Source of the DNA: Aliivibrio fischeri
Lineage (GTDB): Bacteria > Pseudomonadota > Gammaproteobacteria > Enterobacterales > Vibrionaceae
Assembly: GCA_038993745.2 (NCBI GenBank)
Contig: CP160629.1
Location: 2,790,001 to 2,854,000 of the forward strand
Length of the DNA stretch: 64,000 bases
Direction of reading: 5' to 3'
Shown one piece after another: positions 28,783-36,552 of this stretch. The translations under genes and the position numbers were made by a program. The notes under the pieces are model-generated. The model worked only from the letters and a program-made list of their open reading frames with translations. It was not told where the DNA came from and did no database searches. The first letter of the stretch is position 1; every line of letters begins with the position of its first letter.

Positions 28783-30351
28783 ATGAAAAAAAAAGCACTC
28801 ATTCTATTATCAATAAGTACTATTGCTTTAAGTGGTTTTTGGTTGCGCTCTGCTATTTCGTCACCATCCGAACATACCGTGATAGCAGAACCAATTCCAT
28901 TACCAACAATACAAAACACACCATCTCGTGAAGCATTTTTATCTAGCTTTCATAAAGAAAAAACACAGCTAAATACAGCGCCAAAAAAGGAACGAGATAA
29001 TGATGAAACTACAGAGTATCCAGAGAAAATAAATACTCGAAAAACATCACCTCAAGAAGATAGAGAAGCTGATTTAGAATATAACGCAGATAAAGTACAA
29101 AGCCTCCCACAATTGAGCTCGACTCAAAAAACAGGAAGCGCTGGCAACCAAAAACCCAAAGTGGATAACGACATACAACAGCAATTACAGACCATGATGT
29201 ATTCGTGGAATTTAACGCAATCCACACCGGTAAATTATTCATTTAATATCAACGGTCTTTTTTATGATGAAGAGCATGACTTTATTACCACGAGAGTTCG
29301 CTTCTCTTATCCAGGACTTTCTTTAATCAATAGAGGCGAACTAACCTTAGTTGGTTCTCCTATTGAAAGTGATAAACCAACTCAATTCATTATCTCAGCA
29401 AAAGATGACTATCATGGAAATAAAGAAAGTGCATGGACTCATGTAAGCTTTGATTTACCCTCAACAGAAGAATCAAACTCAAGTGTTGAACACCCATTAG
29501 TTGGACATACCCTTTATCGGTTAGAAACAACAAATCATTTTGCTGGCCATAACTATGATTATGAAGTTGTTTATTGTGAGGCATTTAAGTTCATTAATAA
29601 CCTCGCTTATTATGCGGCTTCAACTAATAAAAGAACCTGCCCTACAGAAGAATCGTTATCCGAAGTCGGTACCTATGCCATTGACGACAAACACCTTGTT
29701 GTAACAAGCAACTATTCGGTTTTTTATGCAGAGCAACGTTGGAAAATACTGCATTCCTATGAATCTAGTTTTAATAAAGGTGAAAGCCTACTTACCACGA
29801 TTCATAATGGAAAAGAGTTTGAAACCTACACAATATTAAAAAATAAACGAGCAATGGAATCTCGTTTAAATGTCGTTACTGGGCAAACCCCTTATCAAAT
29901 GGAACAATTTGAATATTTCTTCCCTATAGATAAGCAAGGGAATTACATTAAAGGTACGGCGGGGATGTATATAATGGACTCTAGATTGGTTTACCCAAAC
30001 TGGTTCCAATTCGATTCCGATCTTAATATTCATTCAGATACGCATAATATGACGTGTGATTTTGTTGTCGCTTTTTATCAAAGCTCAACCATGGGCGGAC
30101 AAGGAGCAAGTGGTATAAGTATAACGTCAAGCTCTATAGCTCCTAACTATATTGACCCACTAGAATGCGAAGAAAGAATTAACCCAGATAACGGCAAACG
30201 CTATGCGTACCTTGATTTAGATTACTCACCTTATGATGAATTTGTTGATGGGGGGATCTATAGCTACATTTTAAAACCCAAACCAGAATACGCTCATTTA
30301 GTGGAAGAATTTAAAGTTAACCTAATCTATCTCGCCCCAAATTTAAGCTAA
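28783..30351 (+). CDS. Uncharacterised envelope protein, last gene of the kinase/sigma operon
   Basis: A 522-residue protein whose N-terminus is a signal anchor (KKALILLSISTIALSGFWL) followed by a low-complexity acidic linker (residues about 50-110, rich in Thr, Glu, Lys and Gln). The remaining 400 residues look like beta-rich extracytoplasmic domains with several Cys (YEVVYCEAFKFI, KRTCPTEESL, MTCDFVVAFY). It is not recognised as a known family. It begins 6 bp after the sigma factor, so it is co-transcribed. A terminator follows at 30373. It may be a signal receptor or a regulated product of the system. Confidence 0.7.
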   Translation: MKKKALILLSISTIALSGFWLRSAISSPSEHTVIAEPIPLPTIQNTPSREAFLSSFHKEKTQLNTAPKKERDNDETTEYPEKINTRKTSPQEDREADLEYNADKVQSLPQLSSTQKTGSAGNQKPKVDNDIQQQLQTMMYSWNLTQSTPVNYSFNINGLFYDEEHDFITTRVRFSYPGLSLINRGELTLVGSPIESDKPTQFIISAKDDYHGNKESAWTHVSFDLPSTEESNSSVEHPLVGHTLYRLETTNHFAGHNYDYEVVYCEAFKFINNLAYYAASTNKRTCPTEESLSEVGTYAIDDKHLVVTSNYSVFYAEQRWKILHSYESSFNKGESLLTTIHNGKEFETYTILKNKRAMESRLNVVTGQTPYQMEQFEYFFPIDKQGNYIKGTAGMYIMDSRLVYPNWFQFDSDLNIHSDTHNMTCDFVVAFYQSSTMGGQGASGISITSSSIAPNYIDPLECEERINPDNGKRYAYLDLDYSPYDEFVDGGIYSYILKPKPEYAHLVEEFKVNLIYLAPNLS

Positions 30352-30372
30352 AAAATCATAGAGATAAACCAA

Positions 30373-30401
30373 AAAAAGAGCGAAATGTGTCGCTCTTTTT
30401 T
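30373..30401 (+). terminator. Terminator of the kinase/sigma operon
   Basis: AAAAAGAGCGA and TCGCTCTTTTT pair around AATGTG and are followed by more T. It also lies just beyond the stop of the convergent OMP gene. Confidence 0.85.
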
Positions 30402-30402
30402 G

Positions 30403-30423
30403 TTTGGCCTACGATAGGCTAAA
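30403..30423. repeat. Small hairpin repeat, copy 2
   Basis: TTTGGCCTA-CGA-TAGGCTAAA. It is the reverse complement of the core at 11364-11392, apart from the loop. It overlaps the stop codon of the outer-membrane protein gene. Confidence 0.5.
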
Positions 30424-31282
30424 AACTCCAAAGTGCCTGTAAACCAGTACTAAATGTATGAGTATCCGCCTCTGGCAGCGTTGCATAGCCATTTTTGGTT
30501 TCGCGCTCTGTACAAACACCATCAACCATGGTGACGCACGTTTCAACTAGCACCGCTTGCTTGTCTGTCTCAAAGCGTTTTTCATAACCTAGCATCGCAT
30601 ACCAACCAAGGTGTAACCCTTTCATGACTTCGTAGCTAATGGTTCCTTCAATTGAAGCTCTCATCCCAAAATCATTAAACGTATTATCTTCAAACTTAGT
30701 ATTTTGAGTCACACTATAAATTGGAAGACCTAATACTGCACGTCCGCTCACTTTCCATTTCTTATCACTAAACAGTAAGCCATTATCGTAAGCCACACCC
30801 AAATCAACAAAAATATCGGTCGAGGTTTCTTCCCATGTGCCATAAAACGCTTTATTGGTGAACCCATTATGGTTTCTCATACCGTAGCGAGTATACGTTT
30901 GGTAAGTAAGTGCCGGACCACCGATAACTCGCCACTCATCAGTAAGTTTGTAGTGCAGTTGAATGTTGGTCGCCGTTTTTAAATATTCAAACTTATTGGT
31001 TTGCATTAATTGACCATAATACTTCCAATCTTCTTGTGCACTTTGAGGAGAAAATGAAGCCAAGGCATCAATAGAAAAATCAAACTTATCGTTAATGTAA
31101 TACAAGCCACCACTGTTCAAAACAGGGTTTATGATCGTCACCTTAGATTGTGTTCCACCATAATATTCTTGATACGTTACGTTCTCTAAACCAAACGTAA
31201 AGTAAGAATACCCATAGTTTTTATCTCCCTCATGCGCCATTGCAAAACACGGCAATAAACCTAACCAATATATTTTTTTCAT
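30419..31282 (-). CDS. Putative outer-membrane beta-barrel protein
   Basis: A 287-residue exported protein. The signal peptide is MKKIYWLGLLPCFAMA with cleavage after AMA. The mature part has alternating hydrophobic and polar strands rich in Tyr, Trp and Gly (YGYSYFTFGLENVTYQEYYG, GLHLGWYAMLGYEKRF). It ends in FSTGLQALWSF, with the terminal Phe typical of BAM-inserted barrels. A Cys pair (CVTMVDGVC) near residue 250 may form a loop disulfide. The substrate or role is unknown. It diverges from a large lipoprotein gene and converges on the kinase/sigma operon, so both could belong to that regulon; this is not shown by the sequence. Confidence 0.75.
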   Translation of the reverse strand: MKKIYWLGLLPCFAMAHEGDKNYGYSYFTFGLENVTYQEYYGGTQSKVTIINPVLNSGGLYYINDKFDFSIDALASFSPQSAQEDWKYYGQLMQTNKFEYLKTATNIQLHYKLTDEWRVIGGPALTYQTYTRYGMRNHNGFTNKAFYGTWEETSTDIFVDLGVAYDNGLLFSDKKWKVSGRAVLGLPIYSVTQNTKFEDNTFNDFGMRASIEGTISYEVMKGLHLGWYAMLGYEKRFETDKQAVLVETCVTMVDGVCTERETKNGYATLPEADTHTFSTGLQALWSF

Positions 31283-31508
31283 TTTTCGTCCCTAGATGTA
31301 TTTTGGGTGCGAAATATGAGTGATTCATTCCAAAAAACCAATAGTGCTATTGATAAAAAAATAAAATAAATTTTACGGTTTTTTTCCTATTTTCCGTGTC
31401 TTGTTTTGTTTTTTGAACCGGCGTAAAAGTGTCGCACTTTTGAGTTTTACAAATAAATAAACATGTATTGAGGGAAAGGCTACCCTCATCAAAAAGGATT
31501 GAGACAGA

Positions 31509-33653
31509 ATGAAAAAGGTAAGTTTATTAGCAGCGTCAGTGGCACTAGCGTTAGTAGGTTGTGGCGGTTCTGATGGTGGTTCAGACACCAATACAGGAAC
31601 ACCTTCAGCTGGTGGTATCATTATTACGGCAATTGATGGTTACCTACACAACGCAGAAATTTGGGTTGATAAAGATGGTAACCTTGCAAACGGCTGTGAG
31701 CTCAATACAGAGATCGTGACTAACAAAGACGGTAAAGCGACAATCAGCAAAACCGATTTTTCTGGTATGAACGTATGTATCAAAGCGATTGCAGGTAAAA
31801 CCATCGATACCGATCGTGGTCTGGTAGCAAAAGGGTTTGACCTAGCTTCTCCAGCAAGCGAAAGCAACAACGTAATTGTTAACCCAATGACCAATATGGT
31901 TGTTGAGCAAATGGCGAACAATAATGAACTTACACCTGAAACAGCAAAAGATGAAGTAGTTAAAGCAATCACTGGCACTGGCCTAAAAGCTGATGCAGAC
32001 ATGATTTTCGGCGACTACCTAGCAAATCCATCAGATGAAGCGAAAGCACTGAAAGTCATCGGTGAAACACTGGTTGATAACAACGACAAGAGTGTGGAAA
32101 CACAACTTACGATTTCAACTGAAGTTGCAAATGATACAAACGAGATCATCAACAACTCAGGTGAGTTAGACAATTACGCTCCTGTTGTTGAGGTTACTCC
32201 AGACGGTGGCGTAACGGTGAAACCGAACAGCCGCCCTGTTGTTGATCTAACACCTGAAGCTGTGACTATGCTACTTGGTGATGTTTGGGTAGCGATTGAC
32301 GCTTCTGAATTATTTAGCGATGCGGATGGCGACACTCTAACTTACAGCATGCAAACTCTAGGAAGCGATAACAACGGCCTAGTTATTGATGAAACTACAG
32401 GTCTAATCACGGGTACACCAAAAGCTGCAGGTGAGTTTATCTACCAAGTCTTTGCTGAAGACACTAAAGGTTCTCTTTCTTACCCAGCAAACCTAAAAGT
32501 GACGATTGAGACACCGAATACAGCGCCAACTCATAGTCCTGAAGCTTTAGAGACTATCCAAGCTAAACTTAACGCGTTGACACTAACTCAAGGTGATAAA
32601 GTTAACGAAACGATCGCTGCTACAGGTCTATTTACTGACGTTGATGGTGATGCGTTAAAATACACTGTTGAAAACGTTCCTGCGGGTATGTCAGTTACTC
32701 TTGATAGCGATGAGCTAAGTTTGACTGGTACTCCATCAAACCACGGTGAATTTACTGTTGGTCTATTCGCGAATGATGGTGTAAACCAAGCGTCTGCAGA
32801 AGCAGAGGTAACATTAACGATTGAGGAAGCTGCAGTTACTCCAAGTCACCCACTTGAAGGTAAATTCCTGCATTTCGTAGAGATTGGTAACAATGGTACT
32901 GAGTTTGCTAAAGCATGGTGTGATTCTATTTACCTAGATGCAGACTCTAAAACTATGTATTGGAACTCTCGAGATAACGGTAACTTGTCAACGTGTGATA
33001 CAAACATGTCAGAATTTACAGAAGGAGTTCCATACGCAATCGTTGGTGACAAAATTGTCTCACAAGAAGATGGTATGAAAATGACATTAGATGTCATCAA
33101 ACAACACTCTTTTGATGACGACAAACATTTCCTAGTATCATTCACTGATGAGGAAGGTAATGATAAATCAACAGAGCTGTACTCTTACCACACAAATGCT
33201 CAATATGTAGAAGAAGCGCTTAATAACGACGTTAGCGAATCTCAAGCGAATCCGAACTGGGTAGACCGTGAAACATTCATTGCAATGCCATCTGCAGAAG
33301 GCACTAATGATACTGTTGTTACTGAACTAAAAGTTTCTGGCATCGTTCAGCAATTTGATTATCAAGGAAGCCCATACTCTTCCGCTTCAATCTATGGTCG
33401 TAATGCGGAAACTTGTGCAATTTTAAAAGATATCTACCTCGACTACGGTAGCATTCGAGTTCACGGTGACAACTACGGCGCTAACAACTACTTTAACAGC
33501 CAGCCACAATATAGAGATGTTGAAGGCTCTTGTTACATCGACTTAATGCCTTTCGATCCTTCAGTTGCGATTCCATCTGGTCTTTACACTATCGAAGCTA
33601 AACCAGAACGTACTGATGAAGCTGAACGTATCGTATTTAGTTTTAAAAAGTAG
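31509..33653 (+). CDS. Large surface lipoprotein with putative Ig-like domains
   Basis: A 714-residue lipoprotein. The signal peptide MKKVSLLAASVALALVGCGG has a lipobox around LVGC (Cys18) and is followed by a Gly/Ser/Asp-rich linker. The first domain (about residues 35-210, IIITAIDGYLHNAEIWVDKD) resembles the entry domain of other bacterial adhesin-like lipoproteins. Two putative-Ig (He_PIG/cadherin-like) repeats follow, containing LFSDADGDTLTYSM with GLITGTPKAAGEF, and LFTDVDGDALKYTV with LSLTGTPSNHGEF. The C-terminal 240 residues are unrecognised and contain several Cys. The DxDGD turns suggest Ca2+ binding. It has its own promoter region (31283-31508) and a terminator at 33675. Function is unknown, possibly adhesion or matrix binding. 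Confidence 0.8.
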   Translation: MKKVSLLAASVALALVGCGGSDGGSDTNTGTPSAGGIIITAIDGYLHNAEIWVDKDGNLANGCELNTEIVTNKDGKATISKTDFSGMNVCIKAIAGKTIDTDRGLVAKGFDLASPASESNNVIVNPMTNMVVEQMANNNELTPETAKDEVVKAITGTGLKADADMIFGDYLANPSDEAKALKVIGETLVDNNDKSVETQLTISTEVANDTNEIINNSGELDNYAPVVEVTPDGGVTVKPNSRPVVDLTPEAVTMLLGDVWVAIDASELFSDADGDTLTYSMQTLGSDNNGLVIDETTGLITGTPKAAGEFIYQVFAEDTKGSLSYPANLKVTIETPNTAPTHSPEALETIQAKLNALTLTQGDKVNETIAATGLFTDVDGDALKYTVENVPAGMSVTLDSDELSLTGTPSNHGEFTVGLFANDGVNQASAEAEVTLTIEEAAVTPSHPLEGKFLHFVEIGNNGTEFAKAWCDSIYLDADSKTMYWNSRDNGNLSTCDTNMSEFTEGVPYAIVGDKIVSQEDGMKMTLDVIKQHSFDDDKHFLVSFTDEEGNDKSTELYSYHTNAQYVEEALNNDVSESQANPNWVDRETFIAMPSAEGTNDTVVTELKVSGIVQQFDYQGSPYSSASIYGRNAETCAILKDIYLDYGSIRVHGDNYGANNYFNSQPQYRDVEGSCYIDLMPFDPSVAIPSGLYTIEAKPERTDEAERIVFSFKK

Positions 33654-33674
33654 CTAATAGATTACTTTGATACA

Positions 33675-33704
33675 AAAAAACCCCGGTACTCGCCGGGGTT
33701 TATT
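33675..33704 (+). terminator. Terminator after the lipoprotein gene
   Basis: AAAACCCCGG and CCGGGGTTT pair around a short loop, with T-rich sequence after. It sits 22 bp past the stop codon. Confidence 0.9.
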
Positions 33705-33771
33705 TTATCTCTCCCCACCGCCACATCCATTTAAAACCTTACTCACATCACAAAAAACTCACCTCAAATTT

Positions 33772-33922
33772 CCATTTCCACTTTTATTTCCACATTAGGT
33801 AAATCTGTAACTTCATAATAAGTAAGGAAATAGCAAAGAAAGTATGATCTATATCTCCTCAAGTATTCCAATTTCCACTTCAAAGTGGAAAAACTCTCTC
33901 TGTTCACTTTTTCTTTCCACTT
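33772..33922 (+). promoter_or_regulatory. Repeated TTTCCACTT motifs, candidate operators of the EF_0829-type operon
   Basis: The 326-bp gap before the operon has no ORF. It holds TTTCCAC at about 33774, 33788, 33872 and 33914. The copy at 33872-33891 is a perfect palindrome TTTCCACTTCAAAGTGGAAA. Clustered repeats with one full palindrome suit a DNA-binding regulator. The obvious candidate is the PRD/PTS-type activator encoded at 39729. None are seen upstream of that regulator gene. Function is inferred. Confidence 0.6.
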
Positions 33923-33979
33923 ATATTCTTTCATCATCAAGTTACGTATTAAAAATATTATTTAGAGGAAATAAAAAAC

Positions 33980-34327
33980 GTGAATAGTAATACTCTAGAA
34001 ATAAATGAAGAGTTATTCACTGATGAAGTAGATTCAACGTTCAATAAAGTTATCGATATTTTACGAGCTGAGAATATATTTCCAGACAGTGTTCAAAAAC
34101 AAATGCTTTATTCTCATTTAAAAGCAATGGTAATTCGTTCTCATACTAATGAACCATTACCAGAAGTTGAAATTGAAATGTTTGATGAAATATCTAAGTC
34201 ATCACACAAATTAGCTGAAGATGTCGTGAAATGGTTTCCGGCATTAGCATACGAAGAAACATATTTATTATCTGTTCACTTTGAAGTGGCAAAAGAAAAC
34301 GAATTAACTGAAGAATTAGGAGCTTAA
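33980..34327 (+). CDS. Small PRD-domain protein (EF_0829-like)
   Basis: A 115-residue protein of the type found first in EF_0829-EF_0839 clusters. The GTG start at 33980 has AGAGGA about 10 bases upstream. It is all helical (DSTFNKVIDILRAENIFPDS, MLYSHLKAMVIRSHTNEPLP) and resembles a stand-alone PTS-regulation domain (PRD). There are four His residues that could accept phosphate: two in the central helices (SHLKAMVIRSH), one in SSHKLAEDV and one near the C-terminus (SVHFEV). It has no DNA-binding domain, so it may be a PTS-responsive partner of the operon regulator. One base separates it from the next gene. Confidence 0.75.
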   Translation: MNSNTLEINEELFTDEVDSTFNKVIDILRAENIFPDSVQKQMLYSHLKAMVIRSHTNEPLPEVEIEMFDEISKSSHKLAEDVVKWFPALAYEETYLLSVHFEVAKENELTEELGA

Positions 34328-34328
34328 T

Positions 34329-34691
34329 ATGGCTGATGTAAAAGTAGTTATCGGTGACCGTCTAGGTAAAGGACAAAAAGTAGGTATGGGTGTTGAAGCT
34401 GCAGGTGGTTCTGTAACAGTAATCCCAGGCATGGCAGCAGATATGAAGCTTGGTGACATCATGAAACAAGAAGAAGCTGACTTCGGTATCTCTTTTTGTG
34501 GCAGTGGCGGTGCTGGTGCTATCACGGCTCAAAATAAATACGGTTACAAAGCAAAATATGGTATGCGCTCTGTAGAAGAAGGCGTTACTGCAATTAATGA
34601 AGGTTACAACGTTCTTGGATTTGGTTTTATGGACCAAGAAGAACTAGGTAAAAAATTAGTTGAAGCCTTTGTTAAAAAATACAGAAGTTAA
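34329..34691 (+). CDS. DUF2620 (YhfU-like) protein
   Basis: A 120-residue cytoplasmic protein beginning MADVKVVIGDRLGKGQKVGMG. The central FGISFCGSGGAGAITAQNKY holds one Cys next to a glycine-rich loop. The size, the alpha/beta pattern and the Cys near the middle recall PTS enzyme IIB proteins, but homology is not shown. DUF2620 is also in the E. coli yhf cluster (YhfU). It lies between the PRD protein and DUF4312 in a tight operon, so it is probably a soluble component of the uptake system. Confidence 0.8.
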   Translation: MADVKVVIGDRLGKGQKVGMGVEAAGGSVTVIPGMAADMKLGDIMKQEEADFGISFCGSGGAGAITAQNKYGYKAKYGMRSVEEGVTAINEGYNVLGFGFMDQEELGKKLVEAFVKKYRS

Positions 34692-34697
34692 TTATTT

Positions 34698-34994
34698 ATG
34701 AAAGAATCTATTACAACAACCGTAACGGTCAGTGGTAATGGAAATACAAAACAATCAGCTTTCAGCTCTGCATTAAGTAATATTCAAAAAACCATTTTAA
34801 AAGATAACGAACAAGTTATTTTACGAATTGAACCTGTTGATGTGAAATTAATTAATGCAGAGAAAAAAGAAAGAATTGAAAAGTTTATGTTTTTCTTTTT
34901 ACCAAGAAATAAAACAACCTACTCAGTCACGATTGATGTCACTGTTAATGTCACAGTAATTAATATTGACCAATTAGATTTTAAATCAATATAA
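34698..34994 (+). CDS. DUF4312 protein
   Basis: A 98-residue protein, MKESITTTVTVSGNGNTKQS. It is a beta/alpha/beta-like small protein with the pattern TVTVSGNG, a helix SALSNIQKTILKD, and a C-terminal strand SVTIDVTVNVTVINID. It has no membrane segment of convincing length. It is a member of the family defined by E. faecalis EF_0831 and is always seen with DUF4310/4311. Function is unknown. It is 6 bp after DUF2620 and 56 bp before the membrane gene. Confidence 0.8.
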   Translation: MKESITTTVTVSGNGNTKQSAFSSALSNIQKTILKDNEQVILRIEPVDVKLINAEKKERIEKFMFFFLPRNKTTYSVTIDVTVNVTVINIDQLDFKSI

Positions 34995-35050
34995 ACACCT
35001 ATTTATTTAATTAGCACTTAATTAAATATACTAACGGAAGGTATATATAG

Positions 35051-35826
35051 ATGTTCTTAATAATATTAATAAAGTCCCTCATTATTGGGGCTTTAGTTGG
35101 CGTCGGCGTTGGTGTCGGTGCTGCTCGAATGTTCCATGCTCCAACAGTTCAAGGTATGGGTGCATTCCGTACTCTTGGAGAGCTTAATTCTTGTGAAGGT
35201 GACCCTGCTTCTCACTTCTCTTTTGGTCTTGGTTTCTTCTTTAACGCATGGGCATCATCTGTTGCTGCTGGTGCCTTCACTCAAGACGTTGATCACCGCA
35301 TCATTCCTAACTGGGGTGCCGCTGCTCTAATGGTTAAAAACCGTGATGTAGCAACAACCATGCACGACCCGAAAAAATGGGTATTGCTTGTGGCATCATC
35401 GGCATGATCGTTGTTGCTTTCTTAAATACAACAGCATCAGCCGTACCAGAAAGCCTACAAATCACAGCCGTTAAAGTACTTGTTCCTGCAGCTAACCTTC
35501 TTGTAAACATCGCGATGCCGGTTATTTTCTGGCTTGCAGCTATTGATGCGGGCCGTCGTTCAGGTTTTTGGGCAACTATCTTTGGTGGTCTTGCTCATAT
35601 GATCATGGGTAACGCCGTTCCAGGTCTTGTTCTAGGTATCTTAATTGGTAAAGGTGTTGAAGATGGTGGCTGGAACCGTGTAACAAAAACGATGTTAACT
35701 GCGGTAATTGCACTGTTTGTTCTAAGTGCCTTCTTCCGTGGATTTGACCTTGAGCTTCTAGAATCTTTCCGACTCACTATCCCTACATGGTTAGAGAGTG
35801 TTCATACAAGCATTAGCGGCAAATAG
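35051..35826 (+). pseudogene. DUF4311 polytopic membrane protein, frameshifted
   Basis: Membrane protein of the EF_0832 family, normally about 258 residues. The first frame (MFLIILIKSLIIGALVGVGV) has a glycine-rich helix, then FHAPTVQGMGAFRTLGELNS, and reads into the wrong frame at 35378. Adding one A to the A6 run at 35372-35377 gives HDPKKMGIACGIIGMIVVAF, and the fused protein is 258 residues with about six hydrophobic segments. Together with the adjacent DUF4310 it is the likely transport channel of this operon. The cluster has no other membrane protein, so a true mutation here should disable uptake. The sequence error explanation is therefore attractive. Confidence 0.85.
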
Positions 35827-35844
35827 TAAGTCTGGAGTTTTAAA

Positions 35845-36495
35845 ATGGATGACAAATTAAAGAATAACTTTTGGTACGCAGATTGGTCTTTTCCATTCTT
35901 CGTAGGTCTGCTTTCTTCAGGCGTATTTGCTGGTACTCACATGTATTACCTATACGGCATCGGCGCATTTAACGAAGTTGCTTTCGTTTCAATGTTACGA
36001 GCTGGTATGGATACAGGTGTTTATGGTGCGGTTGCTGCCTTTGGTGCAAGTTTCTTATTCGCTCGAATCATTGAAGGTTCACTAGTTGGTATCTTGGACA
36101 TCGGTGGTGCAATTCAAACCGGTATTGGACTGGGTGTTCCGGCTCTACTTCTTGGTGCTGGTATTGTTTACCCACTAGAAAACTTTGTTGCCTCATTAAT
36201 TGTTGGTTTCTTCTTAGGCGTGGCAATTGGTTACATCATCATTATTGCTCGTAAATATACCGTTGGCCAAAGTAACTCTACCTACGGTGCTGACGTCATG
36301 ATGGGTGCTGGTAATTCATCAGGTCGCTTCTTAGGTCCTTTGATTGTTCTATCTGCAATTGGTGCTTCAATTCCAATTGGTATCGGTTCATTAATTGGTG
36401 CTCTAGCATTTTATCAATGGCAAAAACCAATCACTGGTGGCGCAATTTTAGGAGCAATGATTTTCGGTTCACTATTCCCAGTAGCCATCGGCTAA
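35845..36495 (+). CDS. DUF4310 polytopic membrane protein
   Basis: A 216-residue integral membrane protein of the EF_0833 family. It has several glycine-rich helices: SFPFFVGLLSSGVFAGTHMY, VALLGAGI-type stretches around residues 95-115, IVGFFLGVAIGYIIIIAR and FLGPLIVLSAIGASIPIGIG. It begins 18 bp after DUF4311 and most likely forms a complex with it. The Gly-rich helices and the pairing of two membrane proteins with small soluble ones resemble the IIC/IID plus IIA/IIB plan of PTS permeases, but no sequence homology to them is visible. Confidence 0.85.
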   Translation: MDDKLKNNFWYADWSFPFFVGLLSSGVFAGTHMYYLYGIGAFNEVAFVSMLRAGMDTGVYGAVAAFGASFLFARIIEGSLVGILDIGGAIQTGIGLGVPALLLGAGIVYPLENFVASLIVGFFLGVAIGYIIIIARKYTVGQSNSTYGADVMMGAGNSSGRFLGPLIVLSAIGASIPIGIGSLIGALAFYQWQKPITGGAILGAMIFGSLFPVAIG

Positions 36496-36552
36496 CCCAT
36501 CTTGGTAATGCTCTTCAACCAAGAAGAGCATTACATAACACAGGTAAGAATT

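Noticed and set aside
33860..33979. Sigma-54 promoter before the EF_0829-type operon, as for Salmonella dga
   Set aside because: No GG-N10-GC element at -24/-12 spacing was found, and the local regulator is of the MtlR/BglG type, not an obvious sigma-54 activator.
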